Of a stretch of DNA of 64,000 nucleotides, positions 8,192 to 16,554 are shown piece after piece. Numbering within the stretch: position 1 is the first letter of the stretch; each line of letters begins with the position of its first letter. Origin of the DNA: Microbacterium maritypicum. GTDB lineage: Bacteria; Actinomycetota; Actinomycetes; Actinomycetales; Microbacteriaceae. The stretch spans positions 3,348,001 to 3,412,000 of the forward strand of contig NZ_CP168030.1 of the NCBI RefSeq assembly GCF_041529975.1. The letters are read 5' to 3'. A program made the translations under genes and the position numbers. The notes under the pieces were generated by a model. It made no database searches, was not told the origin of the DNA, and worked only from the letters and a program-made list of their open reading frames with translations.

Positions 8192-9643
8192 TCAGTCGAG
8201 CGCGCTCATCACGTGCTTGATGCGGGTGTAGTCATCGAAGCCGTACTGCGAGAGGTCCTTGCCGTATCCGGAGTGCTTGAACCCGCCGTGGGGCATGTCC
8301 GACACGAACGGGATGTGCGTGTTGATCCACACGCAGCCGAAGTCGAGGTCGCGCGAGAACCGCATCGCCCTGGCATGATCCGTCGTCCACACCGAGGCGG
8401 CGAGCGCATAGGGCACGTCGTTCGCCATCTCCAGCGCCTCGTCGTCGGATCCGAACGCCTGCACGGTGAGCACCGGGCCGAAGATCTCGCCCTGCACGAC
8501 CTCGTCGTCCTGCCGCACGCCCGACACGATCGTGGCCTCCCAGAAGTAGCCCCGGTCTCCCTGGCGGCGTCCGCCGGTCTCGATGGTCGCGTGTGCAGGA
8601 AGCCGGTCGATGAAACCCTGCACCTGAGCGAGCTGTGCCGCGCTGCTCAGCGGGCCGTAGAGCACCCCCTCCTCGTGCGGTCCTCCGGTGCGCGCGTGCG
8701 TCTTCGCCCTCGCCACCAGCGCGGCGAGGAGCTCGTCGTGCTGCGACTCGTGCACCAGCACCCGAGTGGCCGCCGTGCAGTCCTGGCCGCCGTTGAAGAA
8801 GGCCCCCGTGATGATCCCGTCGACCGCCTTCTCGAGCACGGCATCCGCGAACACGATCGCCGGCGCCTTGCCGCCGAGTTCCAGGTGCACGCGCTTCACG
8901 TCGTTCGCCGCCGAGCGCGCCACCGCCATGCCCGCACGCACCGAACCGGTGATCGCGACCATCTGCGGGATCGGATGCTCGACCAGCGCCACACCCGTGT
9001 CGCGATCGCCCAGCACGACGTTCAGAGTGCCGACCGGGGTATGCAGCGCGACGATCTCGGCGAGCAGAAGCGTGGTCAACGGCGTCGACTCCGCGGGCTT
9101 GAGCACGACCGTGTTCCCGGCGGCGAGCGCAGGCGCGATCTTCCAGACGGCCATGTTCAGCGGATAGTTCCACGGCGTCACCTGACCGATCACGCCGATC
9201 GGCTCCCGACGCACGAACGACGTGTGCCCGGCGAGGTACTCCCCGGCGGCCCGGCCTTCGAGACTGCGGGCGGCACCGGCGAAGAAACGCAGCTGATCGA
9301 CCGACTGCATGATCTCGTCGGCGACGAGGCTGGCGCGCGGCTTGCCGGTGTCCTGCGATTCCAGGTCGGCGAACTCCTCGGCCCGCGACTCCATCTCATC
9401 GGCGATGCGGAACAGCGCCAGCTGCCGATCGGCGGGCGTCGTGTCACGCCAGAGCGGGAAGGCCGCGGATGCCGCGGCATAGGCAGCGTCGACGTCGGCA
9501 CCGTCGGAGAGCGGCAGTTCGCCGTACGTGGCTTCGGTGACAGGATCGAGGAGCGGCATCCGTTCCGCCCCGCTCGCGGGCACGTAGCGACCGCCGATGA
9601 AGTTCTGCAACGGCGCGGAGTTCTTCAGAAGGCTGCGGGACAT
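8192..9643 (-). CDS. Aldehyde dehydrogenase, probably gamma-aminobutyraldehyde type
   Basis: A 483-residue NAD(P)-dependent aldehyde dehydrogenase. TPWNYPL, the ELGGK glutamate (E255) and the catalytic cysteine C289 in FNGGQDCTAATR are all present. The FNGGQDC form of the active-site loop is typical of aminobutyraldehyde/betaine-aldehyde dehydrogenases of the PatD/Prr type. Its divergent neighbours are an Lrp/AsnC regulator and an FAD amine oxidase, which fits oxidation of 4-aminobutanal made from putrescine to GABA. The substrate is inferred from context, not from residues. The ATG is preceded by a leaderless TACCAT box. Confidence 0.85.
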   Translation of the reverse strand: MSRSLLKNSAPLQNFIGGRYVPASGAERMPLLDPVTEATYGELPLSDGADVDAAYAAASAAFPLWRDTTPADRQLALFRIADEMESRAEEFADLESQDTGKPRASLVADEIMQSVDQLRFFAGAARSLEGRAAGEYLAGHTSFVRREPIGVIGQVTPWNYPLNMAVWKIAPALAAGNTVVLKPAESTPLTTLLLAEIVALHTPVGTLNVVLGDRDTGVALVEHPIPQMVAITGSVRAGMAVARSAANDVKRVHLELGGKAPAIVFADAVLEKAVDGIITGAFFNGGQDCTAATRVLVHESQHDELLAALVARAKTHARTGGPHEEGVLYGPLSSAAQLAQVQGFIDRLPAHATIETGGRRQGDRGYFWEATIVSGVRQDDEVVQGEIFGPVLTVQAFGSDDEALEMANDVPYALAASVWTTDHARAMRFSRDLDFGCVWINTHIPFVSDMPHGGFKHSGYGKDLSQYGFDDYTRIKHVMSALD

Positions 9644-9649
9644 GCCGTC

Positions 9650-9655
9650 ATGGTA
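9650..9655 (-). promoter_or_regulatory. Leaderless -10 box (TACCAT) for the aldehyde dehydrogenase
   Basis: Read on the minus strand, TACCAT is followed by GACGGC and then the ATG at 9643, a six-base gap that matches the leaderless layout seen elsewhere in the window. Confidence 0.6.
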
Positions 9656-9698
9656 GCGCGCGACCTGCGGAATCGGAAGATATCGGCCGCGCGCAACG

Positions 9699-9743
9699 AC
9701 TGAATCAGTTGCAGGATCGAGCCATGACTGTCAATATCGACAG
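9699..9743. promoter_or_regulatory. Candidate Lrp/AsnC operators
   Basis: Two inverted repeats lie just before the regulator gene: ACTGAATCAGT at 9699-9709 and CTGTC-N6-GACAG at 9728-9743, which ends at the ATG. The second overlaps a CAATAT -10 box (9732-9737) placed six bases before the start. The intergenic region is shared with the divergent aldehyde dehydrogenase, so the sites could serve both. Confidence 0.5.
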
Positions 9744-10211
9744 ATGAGCCCCAAGCCTGCCCAGCCTGGACTGGACGACATCTCGAAGCGCATCGTCGAA
9801 CTCCTGCAGGAGGACGGACGCCGCCCCTACGCCGAGATCGCGCGCGAGGTCGGGCTCAGCGAGGCGGCTGCTCGCCAGCGTGTGCAGCGGATGACCGAGG
9901 CCGGCATCATCCAGATCGTCGCGGTCACCGATCCGATGCAGCTGGGCTTCCACCGCATGTCGATGATCGGCATCCGCGTCTCCGGCGACCCCCGCGCGAT
10001 CGCCGAAGAGCTCACCACGATCCCCGAACTGGCCTACGTCGTCGTCACGCTCGGGACGTTCGACATCCTCGTCGAGGCCGTGTGCGAGGACGACGAGCAC
10101 CTGATCACCCTCATCGCCACCCGCATCCGCACCATCCCGGGCATCGTCCACACCGAGAGCCTGCTCTACGCGGGCCTGTACAAAGACCTCTACAACTGGG
10201 GAACGCGCTGA
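9744..10211 (+). CDS. Lrp/AsnC family transcriptional regulator
   Basis: A 155-residue regulator with the usual two domains: an N-terminal winged helix (about residues 8-55, DISKRIVELLQEDGRRPYAE then a recognition helix in SEAAARQRVQRM) and a C-terminal RAM ligand-binding domain (from about 70, with GTFDILVEAVCEDDEHL). Family members form octamers that sense amino acids or amines. It is divergent from the aldehyde dehydrogenase and lies 28 bases upstream of the FAD oxidase start, so it most likely controls this catabolic locus in response to a polyamine-derived ligand. Confidence 0.92.
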   Translation: MSPKPAQPGLDDISKRIVELLQEDGRRPYAEIAREVGLSEAAARQRVQRMTEAGIIQIVAVTDPMQLGFHRMSMIGIRVSGDPRAIAEELTTIPELAYVVVTLGTFDILVEAVCEDDEHLITLIATRIRTIPGIVHTESLLYAGLYKDLYNWGTR

Positions 10212-10239
10212 GGCGCACCCCTGACGCATCGGAGTGATC

Positions 10240-11643
10240 ATGGGAACCACCGTCTTCGAACGCCGGCAGCCGCCGCAGGGGGTCGTCGACGACTCCCTGC
10301 GCGACACCGCGCTCCGCGTGTTCTGGCTCGATGATGTCGATCGACCGACTCATCCGCGCCTGAACGGCACGGTCCGCGCCGACCTCGCGATCGTCGGCGG
10401 CGGCTACGCCGGACTGTGGACGGCCGTGCGCGCCAAAGAGCGCGACCCCGAGCGCCGCGTCGTCCTCCTGGAGGCGTCGCGGATCGCGTGGGCGGCATCC
10501 GGTCGCAACGGCGGCTTCTGCGAGTCGAGCCTCACCCACGGTCACGAGAACGGGGTCACCCGCTGGCCCGAGGAGATCGACCGGCTCGAGGAGCTGGGCC
10601 ACGAGAACCTCGACGGCATCGAGCAGACCGTCGCACGCTACGGCATGGACGCGGAGTTCGAGCGCACCGGTCAGCTGGCCGTGGCGGTGGAGCCGCATCA
10701 GGTCGAGTGGCTCCGGGACGAACCGGGCTTCCTCGACCGCGAAGCCGTGCAGGCGGAGGTGCACTCCGAGACGTTCCTCGCCGGAGCCTGGGACCGCGAG
10801 GGCTCGGCGATGGTGCACCCGGCCAAGCTGGGCGTCGAGCTGGCCCGCGTCGCCGCAGACCTCGGCGTCGAGGTCTACGAGCACAGCATCGTGCGCGCCA
10901 TCGAAGGCGACGGCTCCGGTCCGATCACGCTGGTCACGCCGAACGGTCGGGTCGTGGCGGATGCCGTGGCCCTCGCCACCAACGTGTTCCCCTCGCTCCT
11001 CAAGCGCAACCGCCTGATGACCGTGCCGGTCTACGACTACGTGCTGATGACCGAGCCGCTCTCCGCCGAACAGCTCGCGTCGATCGGCTGGTCGAACCGC
11101 CAGGGCCTCGCCGACAGCGCGAACCAGTTCCACTACTACCGGCTCACCGCCGACAACCGCATCCTGTTCGGCGGCTACGACGCGGTCTACCACTACGGCG
11201 GCAAGGTGCGCCCCGAGTACGAGGACCGCATCGAGAGCCACCGCAAGCTCGCCTCGCACTTCTTCACGACCTTCCCGCAGTTGGAGGGCCTGCGCTTCAC
11301 CCACCGCTGGGCCGGGGCGATCGACTCGTCGAGCCGTTTCTGCGCGTTCTTCGGTACCGCCCGCAAGGGCCGCGTCACCTATGCGACCGGCTTCACCGGA
11401 CTGGGCGTCGGTGCTGCGCGCTTCGCGGCCGACGTCATGCTCGACACGCTGTCGGGCGAGGCGACCGAGCGCACCGAGCTGCGGATGGTGCGCGAGAAGC
11501 CGATCCCGTTCCCGCCGGAGCCCACCGCCTCGATCGGCGTGAACCTGGTGCGCGCGGCCATGAACCGGGCCGACCACAACGAGGGCAAGCGCAACCTGTT
11601 CCTCAAGACGCTCGACGCCGTCGGCATGGGCTTCGACTCGTGA
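10240..11643 (+). CDS. FAD-dependent amine oxidoreductase (DAO/PuuB-like)
   Basis: A 467-residue flavoprotein of the DAO family. The dinucleotide-binding motif VGGGYAGLWTA lies near residue 50, the SGRNGG signature near 85, and a C-terminal TGFTGLGVGAARFAAD FAD-binding segment follows. This arrangement matches OrdL/PuuB-type oxidases that oxidise glutamylputrescine or other amines to aldehydes. With the adjacent aldehyde dehydrogenase it would give a two-step amine-to-acid route. ATG 10240 is chosen because GGAG lies five bases upstream; a GTG at 10234 is in frame but overlaps that site. It overlaps the cupin gene by four bases. Confidence 0.85.
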   Translation: MGTTVFERRQPPQGVVDDSLRDTALRVFWLDDVDRPTHPRLNGTVRADLAIVGGGYAGLWTAVRAKERDPERRVVLLEASRIAWAASGRNGGFCESSLTHGHENGVTRWPEEIDRLEELGHENLDGIEQTVARYGMDAEFERTGQLAVAVEPHQVEWLRDEPGFLDREAVQAEVHSETFLAGAWDREGSAMVHPAKLGVELARVAADLGVEVYEHSIVRAIEGDGSGPITLVTPNGRVVADAVALATNVFPSLLKRNRLMTVPVYDYVLMTEPLSAEQLASIGWSNRQGLADSANQFHYYRLTADNRILFGGYDAVYHYGGKVRPEYEDRIESHRKLASHFFTTFPQLEGLRFTHRWAGAIDSSSRFCAFFGTARKGRVTYATGFTGLGVGAARFAADVMLDTLSGEATERTELRMVREKPIPFPPEPTASIGVNLVRAAMNRADHNEGKRNLFLKTLDAVGMGFDS

Positions 11644-11987
11644 ACGCTCTCGCGGCGGGGAACGGGGTGGATGCCCGTGGTCTCGCACTCGCGCACGAGC
11701 CGTTGCCCGCGGGCGAGGTGCTCGCCGGCGCCCCGACGACCGCCGTGCACGCGTTGGCGAGTCTCGGCGGGGTCGAGGTCGGCGTGTGGGAGATGACCCC
11801 GGGCACTGCGACCGACACCGAGTCCGACGAGGTGTTCGTCGTGCTGAGCGGCCGCGCCACGATCTCGTTCGCCTCGCCGGGGCTGCCCGACCTCGAGGTC
11901 GGCCCCGGCTCACTCGTGCGTCTCGCCGAGGGCATGCGCACGACCTGGACCGTGACCGAGACGCTCCGCAAGGTGTACGTGGCCTGA
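11640..11987 (+). CDS. Small cupin-domain protein
   Basis: A 115-residue protein starting with a GTG that overlaps the oxidase stop (GTGA). It shows the beta-strand pattern of a single cupin barrel of the DUF861 type: VGVWEMTPGTATDTESDEVFVVLSGRATI in place of the G-x5-HxH-x3-E motif, and later a conserved tryptophan segment (TTWTV). The first metal histidines are replaced by T/D, as is common in DUF861 proteins. It is co-transcribed with the amine oxidase in many actinobacteria; its role is unknown. Confidence 0.75.
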   Translation: MNALAAGNGVDARGLALAHEPLPAGEVLAGAPTTAVHALASLGGVEVGVWEMTPGTATDTESDEVFVVLSGRATISFASPGLPDLEVGPGSLVRLAEGMRTTWTVTETLRKVYVA

Positions 11988-12007
11988 CGGCAGGTCGGCT
12001 CAGATCG

Positions 12008-13519
12008 TCAGGACGACTCGCCCAGGAGCGGACGCACGGAGGCATAGGCATCGCGGACGTCGCGCGTCGGCACGTCGTAGACCCGGACGATGCCCGCACC
12101 CCCCTCGTGCCGCGGCCACCCGGGATCCCCGCCCGTGACGAACGCGACCGCCGCGCCGTGCACCTCATCGGCCAGCTGCTGCGGCGGGTTCGGGCCGGCG
12201 AGCGGCTCGATCGCGGGCCCGTCGAGGCAGTCGAAGAAGAACGGCACATCGAGGCAGTGCTCCGCGAAACCGAAGCGCCCCGACGGCCACGAGAACCGGT
12301 ACACCCAGGTCGGCGCGGCCCCGCGGTCGGCGACGACCTTCAGCAGCGCCGAGCGGAACATCCGGTCGGTCAGCAGTCTCCCGGCGACGCGCGCGTTGCC
12401 GAGTCCCGTGACGTCGGCGTTGGCGGCGAGGTACGCACGGCGCGCGGCCTTCGGCAGCCCGAGCTTTCCCAGCAGCAGCGATCGGGGCACCCAGCGCAGC
12501 TTCTTCGCCGCATCCGAGAACACCATGGTGAACTCGTCGTCGGTCGCCCCGAGCACGAGCGGCTTGTCGGCGCCGACACCCGCGGCGAGCGCCTCGCGCG
12601 TCGACCGTGGCAGCAGATCGCCGTCGATGCGCGGTCCGAGCGGCAGCCCCTCCTCGATCATGGTGCCGACCGACGACGGCCCGAGCTGGGTCGCCTTCTT
12701 CTGCAGCTCGAGGATGCGCTCCTCGGAGAGCGACGAGAAGCCGGCGACGGTCGGCTCGACCCCGCCGGCGGTGGCGAGCCCGCGACCGAACGTCTCGGCA
12801 CGGGTGGCGGCGACATCGGCGAGCGCGCCGGAGATCGAGTAGACACCGTGGAACAGGTGCTGCGCCTTCTCCATGCCGAGCAGGGTCAGCACGGCACCGC
12901 CGCCCGCGGACTGGCCGGCGATCGTCACGCGCGACGGGTCGCCGCCGAACGCGGCGATGTTCTGCTGCACCCATTCCAACGCGAGCAGCCAGTCGCGCAC
13001 ACCACGGTTCGAGGGAGCATCCTCGATCCACCCGAAGCCGTCGAAGCCGAGGCGGTACGAGATCGACACGGTCACGACATCGTCGCGGTTGAAGTTGCGG
13101 CCGTCGTACCAGACGCTCGCGGGCGAGCCGGCGAAGTACCCGCCGCCGTGGATCCAGACGAGCACCGGGAGCCCGGTTCCCTGCTCGGGGCGGGCCGGGC
13201 TCGGCGTGAACACGTTGACGTTGAGTGTCGACTCGCCCTCGACGCTCGGCTCGGGGATGAGAGTGACGCCGGGATCGCCGCGCTGCGCGGTGGCGGCGAA
13301 CTCGAGCGCGTCGCGCACGCCCTCCCACGGCGCCTTCGGCACGGGCGCCTGGAAGCGCAGCTCACCGACCGGGGCCTCCGCGAACGGGATGCCCAGGAAC
13401 GCCGCCGACCGCGGATTGCCTCGACCACCGGTGGTCGGACGCCAGCGGCCGCGCACGCGTCCTGCGGTGGTCGTCACCTCGACGAGGTCGGCGGTCGTCT
13501 CGAAGTCGGTATCCGTCAT
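12008..13519 (-). CDS. Carboxylesterase, type B
   Basis: A 503-residue alpha/beta-hydrolase of the carboxylesterase/para-nitrobenzyl esterase family. The oxyanion-hole motif HGGGY lies near residue 125 and the nucleophile elbow GQSAGG has Ser204. FLGIPFAEAPVGELRF near the N-terminus is the usual type-B signature. No signal peptide is visible, so it is probably cytosolic and hydrolyses carboxylic esters of unknown identity. ATG 13519 is preferred over an in-frame upstream start at 13558 because GGGAGAA lies about eight bases before it. Confidence 0.9.
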   Translation of the reverse strand: MTDTDFETTADLVEVTTTAGRVRGRWRPTTGGRGNPRSAAFLGIPFAEAPVGELRFQAPVPKAPWEGVRDALEFAATAQRGDPGVTLIPEPSVEGESTLNVNVFTPSPARPEQGTGLPVLVWIHGGGYFAGSPASVWYDGRNFNRDDVVTVSISYRLGFDGFGWIEDAPSNRGVRDWLLALEWVQQNIAAFGGDPSRVTIAGQSAGGGAVLTLLGMEKAQHLFHGVYSISGALADVAATRAETFGRGLATAGGVEPTVAGFSSLSEERILELQKKATQLGPSSVGTMIEEGLPLGPRIDGDLLPRSTREALAAGVGADKPLVLGATDDEFTMVFSDAAKKLRWVPRSLLLGKLGLPKAARRAYLAANADVTGLGNARVAGRLLTDRMFRSALLKVVADRGAAPTWVYRFSWPSGRFGFAEHCLDVPFFFDCLDGPAIEPLAGPNPPQQLADEVHGAAVAFVTGGDPGWPRHEGGAGIVRVYDVPTRDVRDAYASVRPLLGESS

Positions 13520-13569
13520 CACAGCATTCTCCCGTCTGTGGACGGCGAGCGGCGACACCGCGAACGCCC

Positions 13570-14529
13570 TCAGCCGGGCGTGATCACCTCGGCGTGCGGC
13601 ATCCGCGTCTTCATGATCCCGATCGCCTCGGGGTTGTCATCGACCAGCACGGCATCGCGACCGAGCGCCGAGGCCACGGCCCCGGTCGTGCCGCTGCCGG
13701 CGAAGAGGTCGAGCACACGGTCGCCGGGGCGACTCGACGCGGTCACGATGCGGCGCAGGATCCCCTCCGGCTTCTGCGTGGGATAGCCGGTCTTCTCGCG
13801 TCCGGTCGTCGGGACGATCGTGTGCCACCAGACGTCGGTCGGCAGCTTGCCGCGCGCGGCCTTCTCGGCGGTGACCAGTCCCGGCGCCATATACGGCTCG
13901 CGGTCGACCTCTTCGGAGTTGAAGACGTACTCCCGCGGATTCTTCACGTAGACGAGGATCGTGTCGTGCTTCGTGGGCCAGCGGCTGCGCGACTTCGCGC
14001 CGTAGTCGTACGCCCAGATGAGTTCGTTGAGGAAGCAGTCCCGCCCGAACACGGCGTCGAGCATCACCTTCGCGTAGTGCGCCTCACGGTAGTCGAGGTG
14101 CAGATACAGCGTGCCGTCGTCGGCGAGCAGCCGCCACGCCTCCTCGAGCCGCGGCATCAGGAAGGAGCCGTAGTCATCGAAACGGTCGTCGTACGCGCGC
14201 AGCATCCCGCGCACCCGCTCGTACGCGTGGCCGTGGAACCCGTGCCGCACCTCGCTCGCCGGCTCCGTCTCGGGCTCCGGCGGTTCAGAACTCCTCAGAT
14301 CTGCGCCTGTCACCCCCTCCTGGTCGCCGGATTCCGTGGCAGCACCTGCGACGGGCTCAGATTCTTGAGGAGTTGTGAACGTCCGGCGCGCGGTGACCAC
14401 CTGCCGGCCCTGCGTCCGGCCGGTGTTGAACGGCGGGTCGAGGTACACGAGCGTGAAGGAACCCGTGGGCAGGGTCGCCGCGACGGCGAGGTTGTCGCCC
14501 TCGATGATGGTGACCGCGCCCGCGGTCAC
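13570..14529 (-). CDS. Orphan site-specific DNA methyltransferase (beta-type N4/N6)
   Basis: A 319-residue DNA amino-methyltransferase. The catalytic motif DPPFNTG (residues 31-37) precedes the AdoMet motif LDLFAGSGTTG near the C-terminus, an order typical of beta-class enzymes. YLHLDYREAHYAKVMLD and PTDVWWHTI are characteristic of the Ccr/DpnII-related orphan group. The GTG start overlaps the lipoate ligase stop (GTGA), so the two are coupled. No restriction endonuclease is nearby. A 30-odd residue acidic stretch between motif IV and the HGHAYERV segment is coded by a DNA inverted-repeat element and looks like an in-frame insertion. Confidence 0.88.
   Translation of the reverse strand: MTAGAVTIIEGDNLAVAATLPTGSFTLVYLDPPFNTGRTQGRQVVTARRTFTTPQESEPVAGAATESGDQEGVTGADLRSSEPPEPETEPASEVRHGFHGHAYERVRGMLRAYDDRFDDYGSFLMPRLEEAWRLLADDGTLYLHLDYREAHYAKVMLDAVFGRDCFLNELIWAYDYGAKSRSRWPTKHDTILVYVKNPREYVFNSEEVDREPYMAPGLVTAEKAARGKLPTDVWWHTIVPTTGREKTGYPTQKPEGILRRIVTASSRPGDRVLDLFAGSGTTGAVASALGRDAVLVDDNPEAIGIMKTRMPHAEVITPG
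14283..14380. repeat. 98-bp inverted-repeat element inside the methyltransferase gene
   Basis: The arms GTTCAGAACTCCTCA (14283-14297) and TGAGGAGTTGTGAAC (14366-14380) are inverted with one mismatch in fifteen. They continue imperfectly inward (GATCTG against CAGATT), around a 68-base centre. The element is in frame and its translation is acidic, low-complexity and absent from the conserved motifs. It resembles a REP- or MITE-like palindromic element captured by the gene. Confidence 0.75.
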
Positions 14530-15575
14530 GGCACCCGATGCAGCCACGCCTCGGTGGCGAACTTCGACTCGACGAGAGCCTCCGCGTCGGCATACTCGTC
14601 CGCCGTGATCGCACCGGTCTCGGCGTCGGTCAGCGAGCGGAAGGTGTCCTTGAACCGCTCGATGATCTCAGCGCGCTCGAGTCCGGTCTGGCTGCGCAGC
14701 GGGTCGACGCGCTTGGCGGCCGAGGTGGTGCCCTTGTCGCTGAGCTTCTCGCGGCCGATGCGCAGCACCTCGGTCATGACCTGGCCGTCGATGTCGTACG
14801 ACAGGGTCGCGTGGTGCAGCACTCCCCCGTTGGCGAGGCGCTTCTGCGCGGCACCGCCGATCTTGCCGGTCGGGCTCGCGATGTCGTTGAGCGGCTGATA
14901 GACCGCGTCGATGCCGAGCGACCGCAGCGCCTGCAGCACCCAGTCGTCGAGGAAGGCGTACGAGTCGGCGAAGGTCATGCCGGCGACGAGCGATGCCGGC
15001 ACATACAGCGAGTACGTGATGATCTGCCCCGCCGCCATGAGCATCGCCCCGCCGCCGGAGATGCGGCGGACCACGTCGAACCCGTGCCGTGCGGCGCCTT
15101 CGGGGTCGACCTCGTTGCGGTACGACTGGAACGACCCGATCACGACGGCCGACTCGTTCCACTCCCAGATGCGCAGGGTGGGACGACGGCGCCCCTCGCC
15201 GACGCGGGCGGTGAGCACCTCGTCGAGGGCGAGGTTCATGCGCGGCGAGACCGCCTTGTCGTGCACGATCTCCCAGTCGAAGTCGCGCCACCCCGGGGCC
15301 GTCACGAGCGCGCGACGCACCGCGGTGCCGACGGCTTCGGGCGAGAAGCCGAGCAGCTGAGCGCCATCCGGAAGGGCGCTGCGGACGGCCGCGGCGATGG
15401 CCGTCGAGTCCGTCTCGGCGGGCATCCCGTTGACCGCGGCGTTGATGTCGTCCAGCGCCGAGTCCGGCTCGAGGAAGAAGTCGCCGGCGAGGCGGAAGCG
15501 GGCGATCCGGTCGTCCTCGATCTCGAGGTCGACGACGACGAGCTTTCCACCTGGGACCTTGTATTCACCGTGCAC
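14526..15575 (-). CDS. lplA: Lipoate-protein ligase A family protein
   Basis: A 349-residue ligase that would attach lipoate (or octanoate) to E2 and H proteins. The domain order is reversed from E. coli LplA: residues 1-60 (GKLVVVDLEIEDDRI, GDFFLEPD) resemble the small LplA_C accessory domain, and the catalytic biotin/lipoate ligase domain follows from about 105. The catalytic loop reads RRISGGGAMLMAAGQ, lacking the usual H-D pair, as appears to be so in an actinobacterial subgroup. The lysine in SPTGKIGGAAQKR is kept. The GTG start has a leaderless box. The downstream methyltransferase is translationally coupled, an odd pairing. Confidence 0.8.
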   Translation of the reverse strand: MHGEYKVPGGKLVVVDLEIEDDRIARFRLAGDFFLEPDSALDDINAAVNGMPAETDSTAIAAAVRSALPDGAQLLGFSPEAVGTAVRRALVTAPGWRDFDWEIVHDKAVSPRMNLALDEVLTARVGEGRRRPTLRIWEWNESAVVIGSFQSYRNEVDPEGAARHGFDVVRRISGGGAMLMAAGQIITYSLYVPASLVAGMTFADSYAFLDDWVLQALRSLGIDAVYQPLNDIASPTGKIGGAAQKRLANGGVLHHATLSYDIDGQVMTEVLRIGREKLSDKGTTSAAKRVDPLRSQTGLERAEIIERFKDTFRSLTDAETGAITADEYADAEALVESKFATEAWLHRVP

Positions 15576-15581
15576 GGTTCC

Positions 15582-15587
15582 AGCTTA
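15582..15587 (-). promoter_or_regulatory. Leaderless -10 box (TAAGCT) for lplA
   Basis: On the minus strand TAAGCT is followed by GGAACC and the GTG at 15575, a six-base gap. Confidence 0.6.
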
Positions 15588-15640
15588 AGCCGCGAGAGCC
15601 CTGATTCGGCGGGTCGGCGGCGGATCACCCGCCGGACGGA

Positions 15641-16378
15641 TCACCCCCCGAGCACGACCACGCGTTCCCCGGCACGGATCGGTGTCGAGTACCGGTTGCC
15701 GGCGGGCGGCAGCGGGCAGACGTACTGGTCCGAGAACGCGCACGGCGGCAGATAGGCGCGGTTGAAGTCGATCACGGCCGTACCATCGGCGGCGGGCTCG
15801 TCGACCGGCAGGAACCGGAACCGGTACGTCTCCAGCCCGTTGGTGCCGTCGGCGAAGACCGCGCTCAGCGCGCCCTGTCCGTTCCGGGTGACGGTGAGTG
15901 TCTGGGCTGCCCCCGCCAGTTCGAACCGCAACCGCCCGGCGACCGGCGTCTCCCGCGCCTCACCGTCGACCGATGTGATCAGGATCTGCTCATCCGGCGT
16001 CTCCTCGAACACCGCCGGGAGTCGCCAACGCTCGTCGGGCGCGTAGGCGTCGATCGCGGTGAACCACTCGCGCTGCGGCCGTGCCGGATTCAGCACGCGC
16101 AGTGCCAGCGCACCGTGGCGATCGAACACCCGCAGCTCACGCCTGCCGAGGCGGACACTCTCCGTACCGCGCAGGACCACGGTCGATCCCGCCTGACCGA
16201 GCTCGCTCCCCCGGATGCCGCCGTCGCCGGTCAGCGCCCAGAGCCCGGGGATGCCGTCGACCGCTGCCGCCTCCGTGATGAGCCAGTTCGTCGACTCGAG
16301 CGCCGACGGACCATACTCCGACCCTGCGTAGCGCTCGCGCGACGCGTGCCAGTCCTGCCAGTCCTTCACGAAGCCCAT
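15641..16378 (-). CDS. DUF1684 domain protein
   Basis: A 245-residue soluble protein that matches the DUF1684 pattern: FVKDWQDWHASRE at the start, a central FTAIDAY segment, and the C-terminal signature DFNRAYLPPCAFSDQYVCPL followed by PPAGNR. The cysteines of PPCAFSD and YVCPLPP are conserved in the family, for which no activity is established. ATG 16378 has GGAGGG nine bases upstream and is preferred to a longer reading to 16411. The gene stands alone; 16379-16554 contains nothing recognisable beyond a probable promoter. Confidence 0.85.
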   Translation of the reverse strand: MGFVKDWQDWHASRERYAGSEYGPSALESTNWLITEAAAVDGIPGLWALTGDGGIRGSELGQAGSTVVLRGTESVRLGRRELRVFDRHGALALRVLNPARPQREWFTAIDAYAPDERWRLPAVFEETPDEQILITSVDGEARETPVAGRLRFELAGAAQTLTVTRNGQGALSAVFADGTNGLETYRFRFLPVDEPAADGTAVIDFNRAYLPPCAFSDQYVCPLPPAGNRYSTPIRAGERVVVLGG

Positions 16379-16554
16379 CGGTGCGGTCCCTCCCGTGCGA
16401 GGGCAGCCCACAACGGCGCGCTCCTCGCTCCTGCGCGGAATACTGACCCGAATCTACGGTCGTCTCCGAGCCCGGAGAATGGGTCCGTCACACGCCTTCA
16501 CCGGGCGTAACGTCGCGTCACACCGCACGGAAGCGGGAATGCGAGGCGCGTTGC

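Noticed and set aside
14526..15575. Loss of the H-D pair in the lipoate-ligase loop as an inactive enzyme
   Set aside because: The RRISGGGAM form with M-x-x-G/Q-x-ITYS seems shared by an actinobacterial LplA subgroup, and the catalytic lysine region is kept, so it is more likely a lineage trait.
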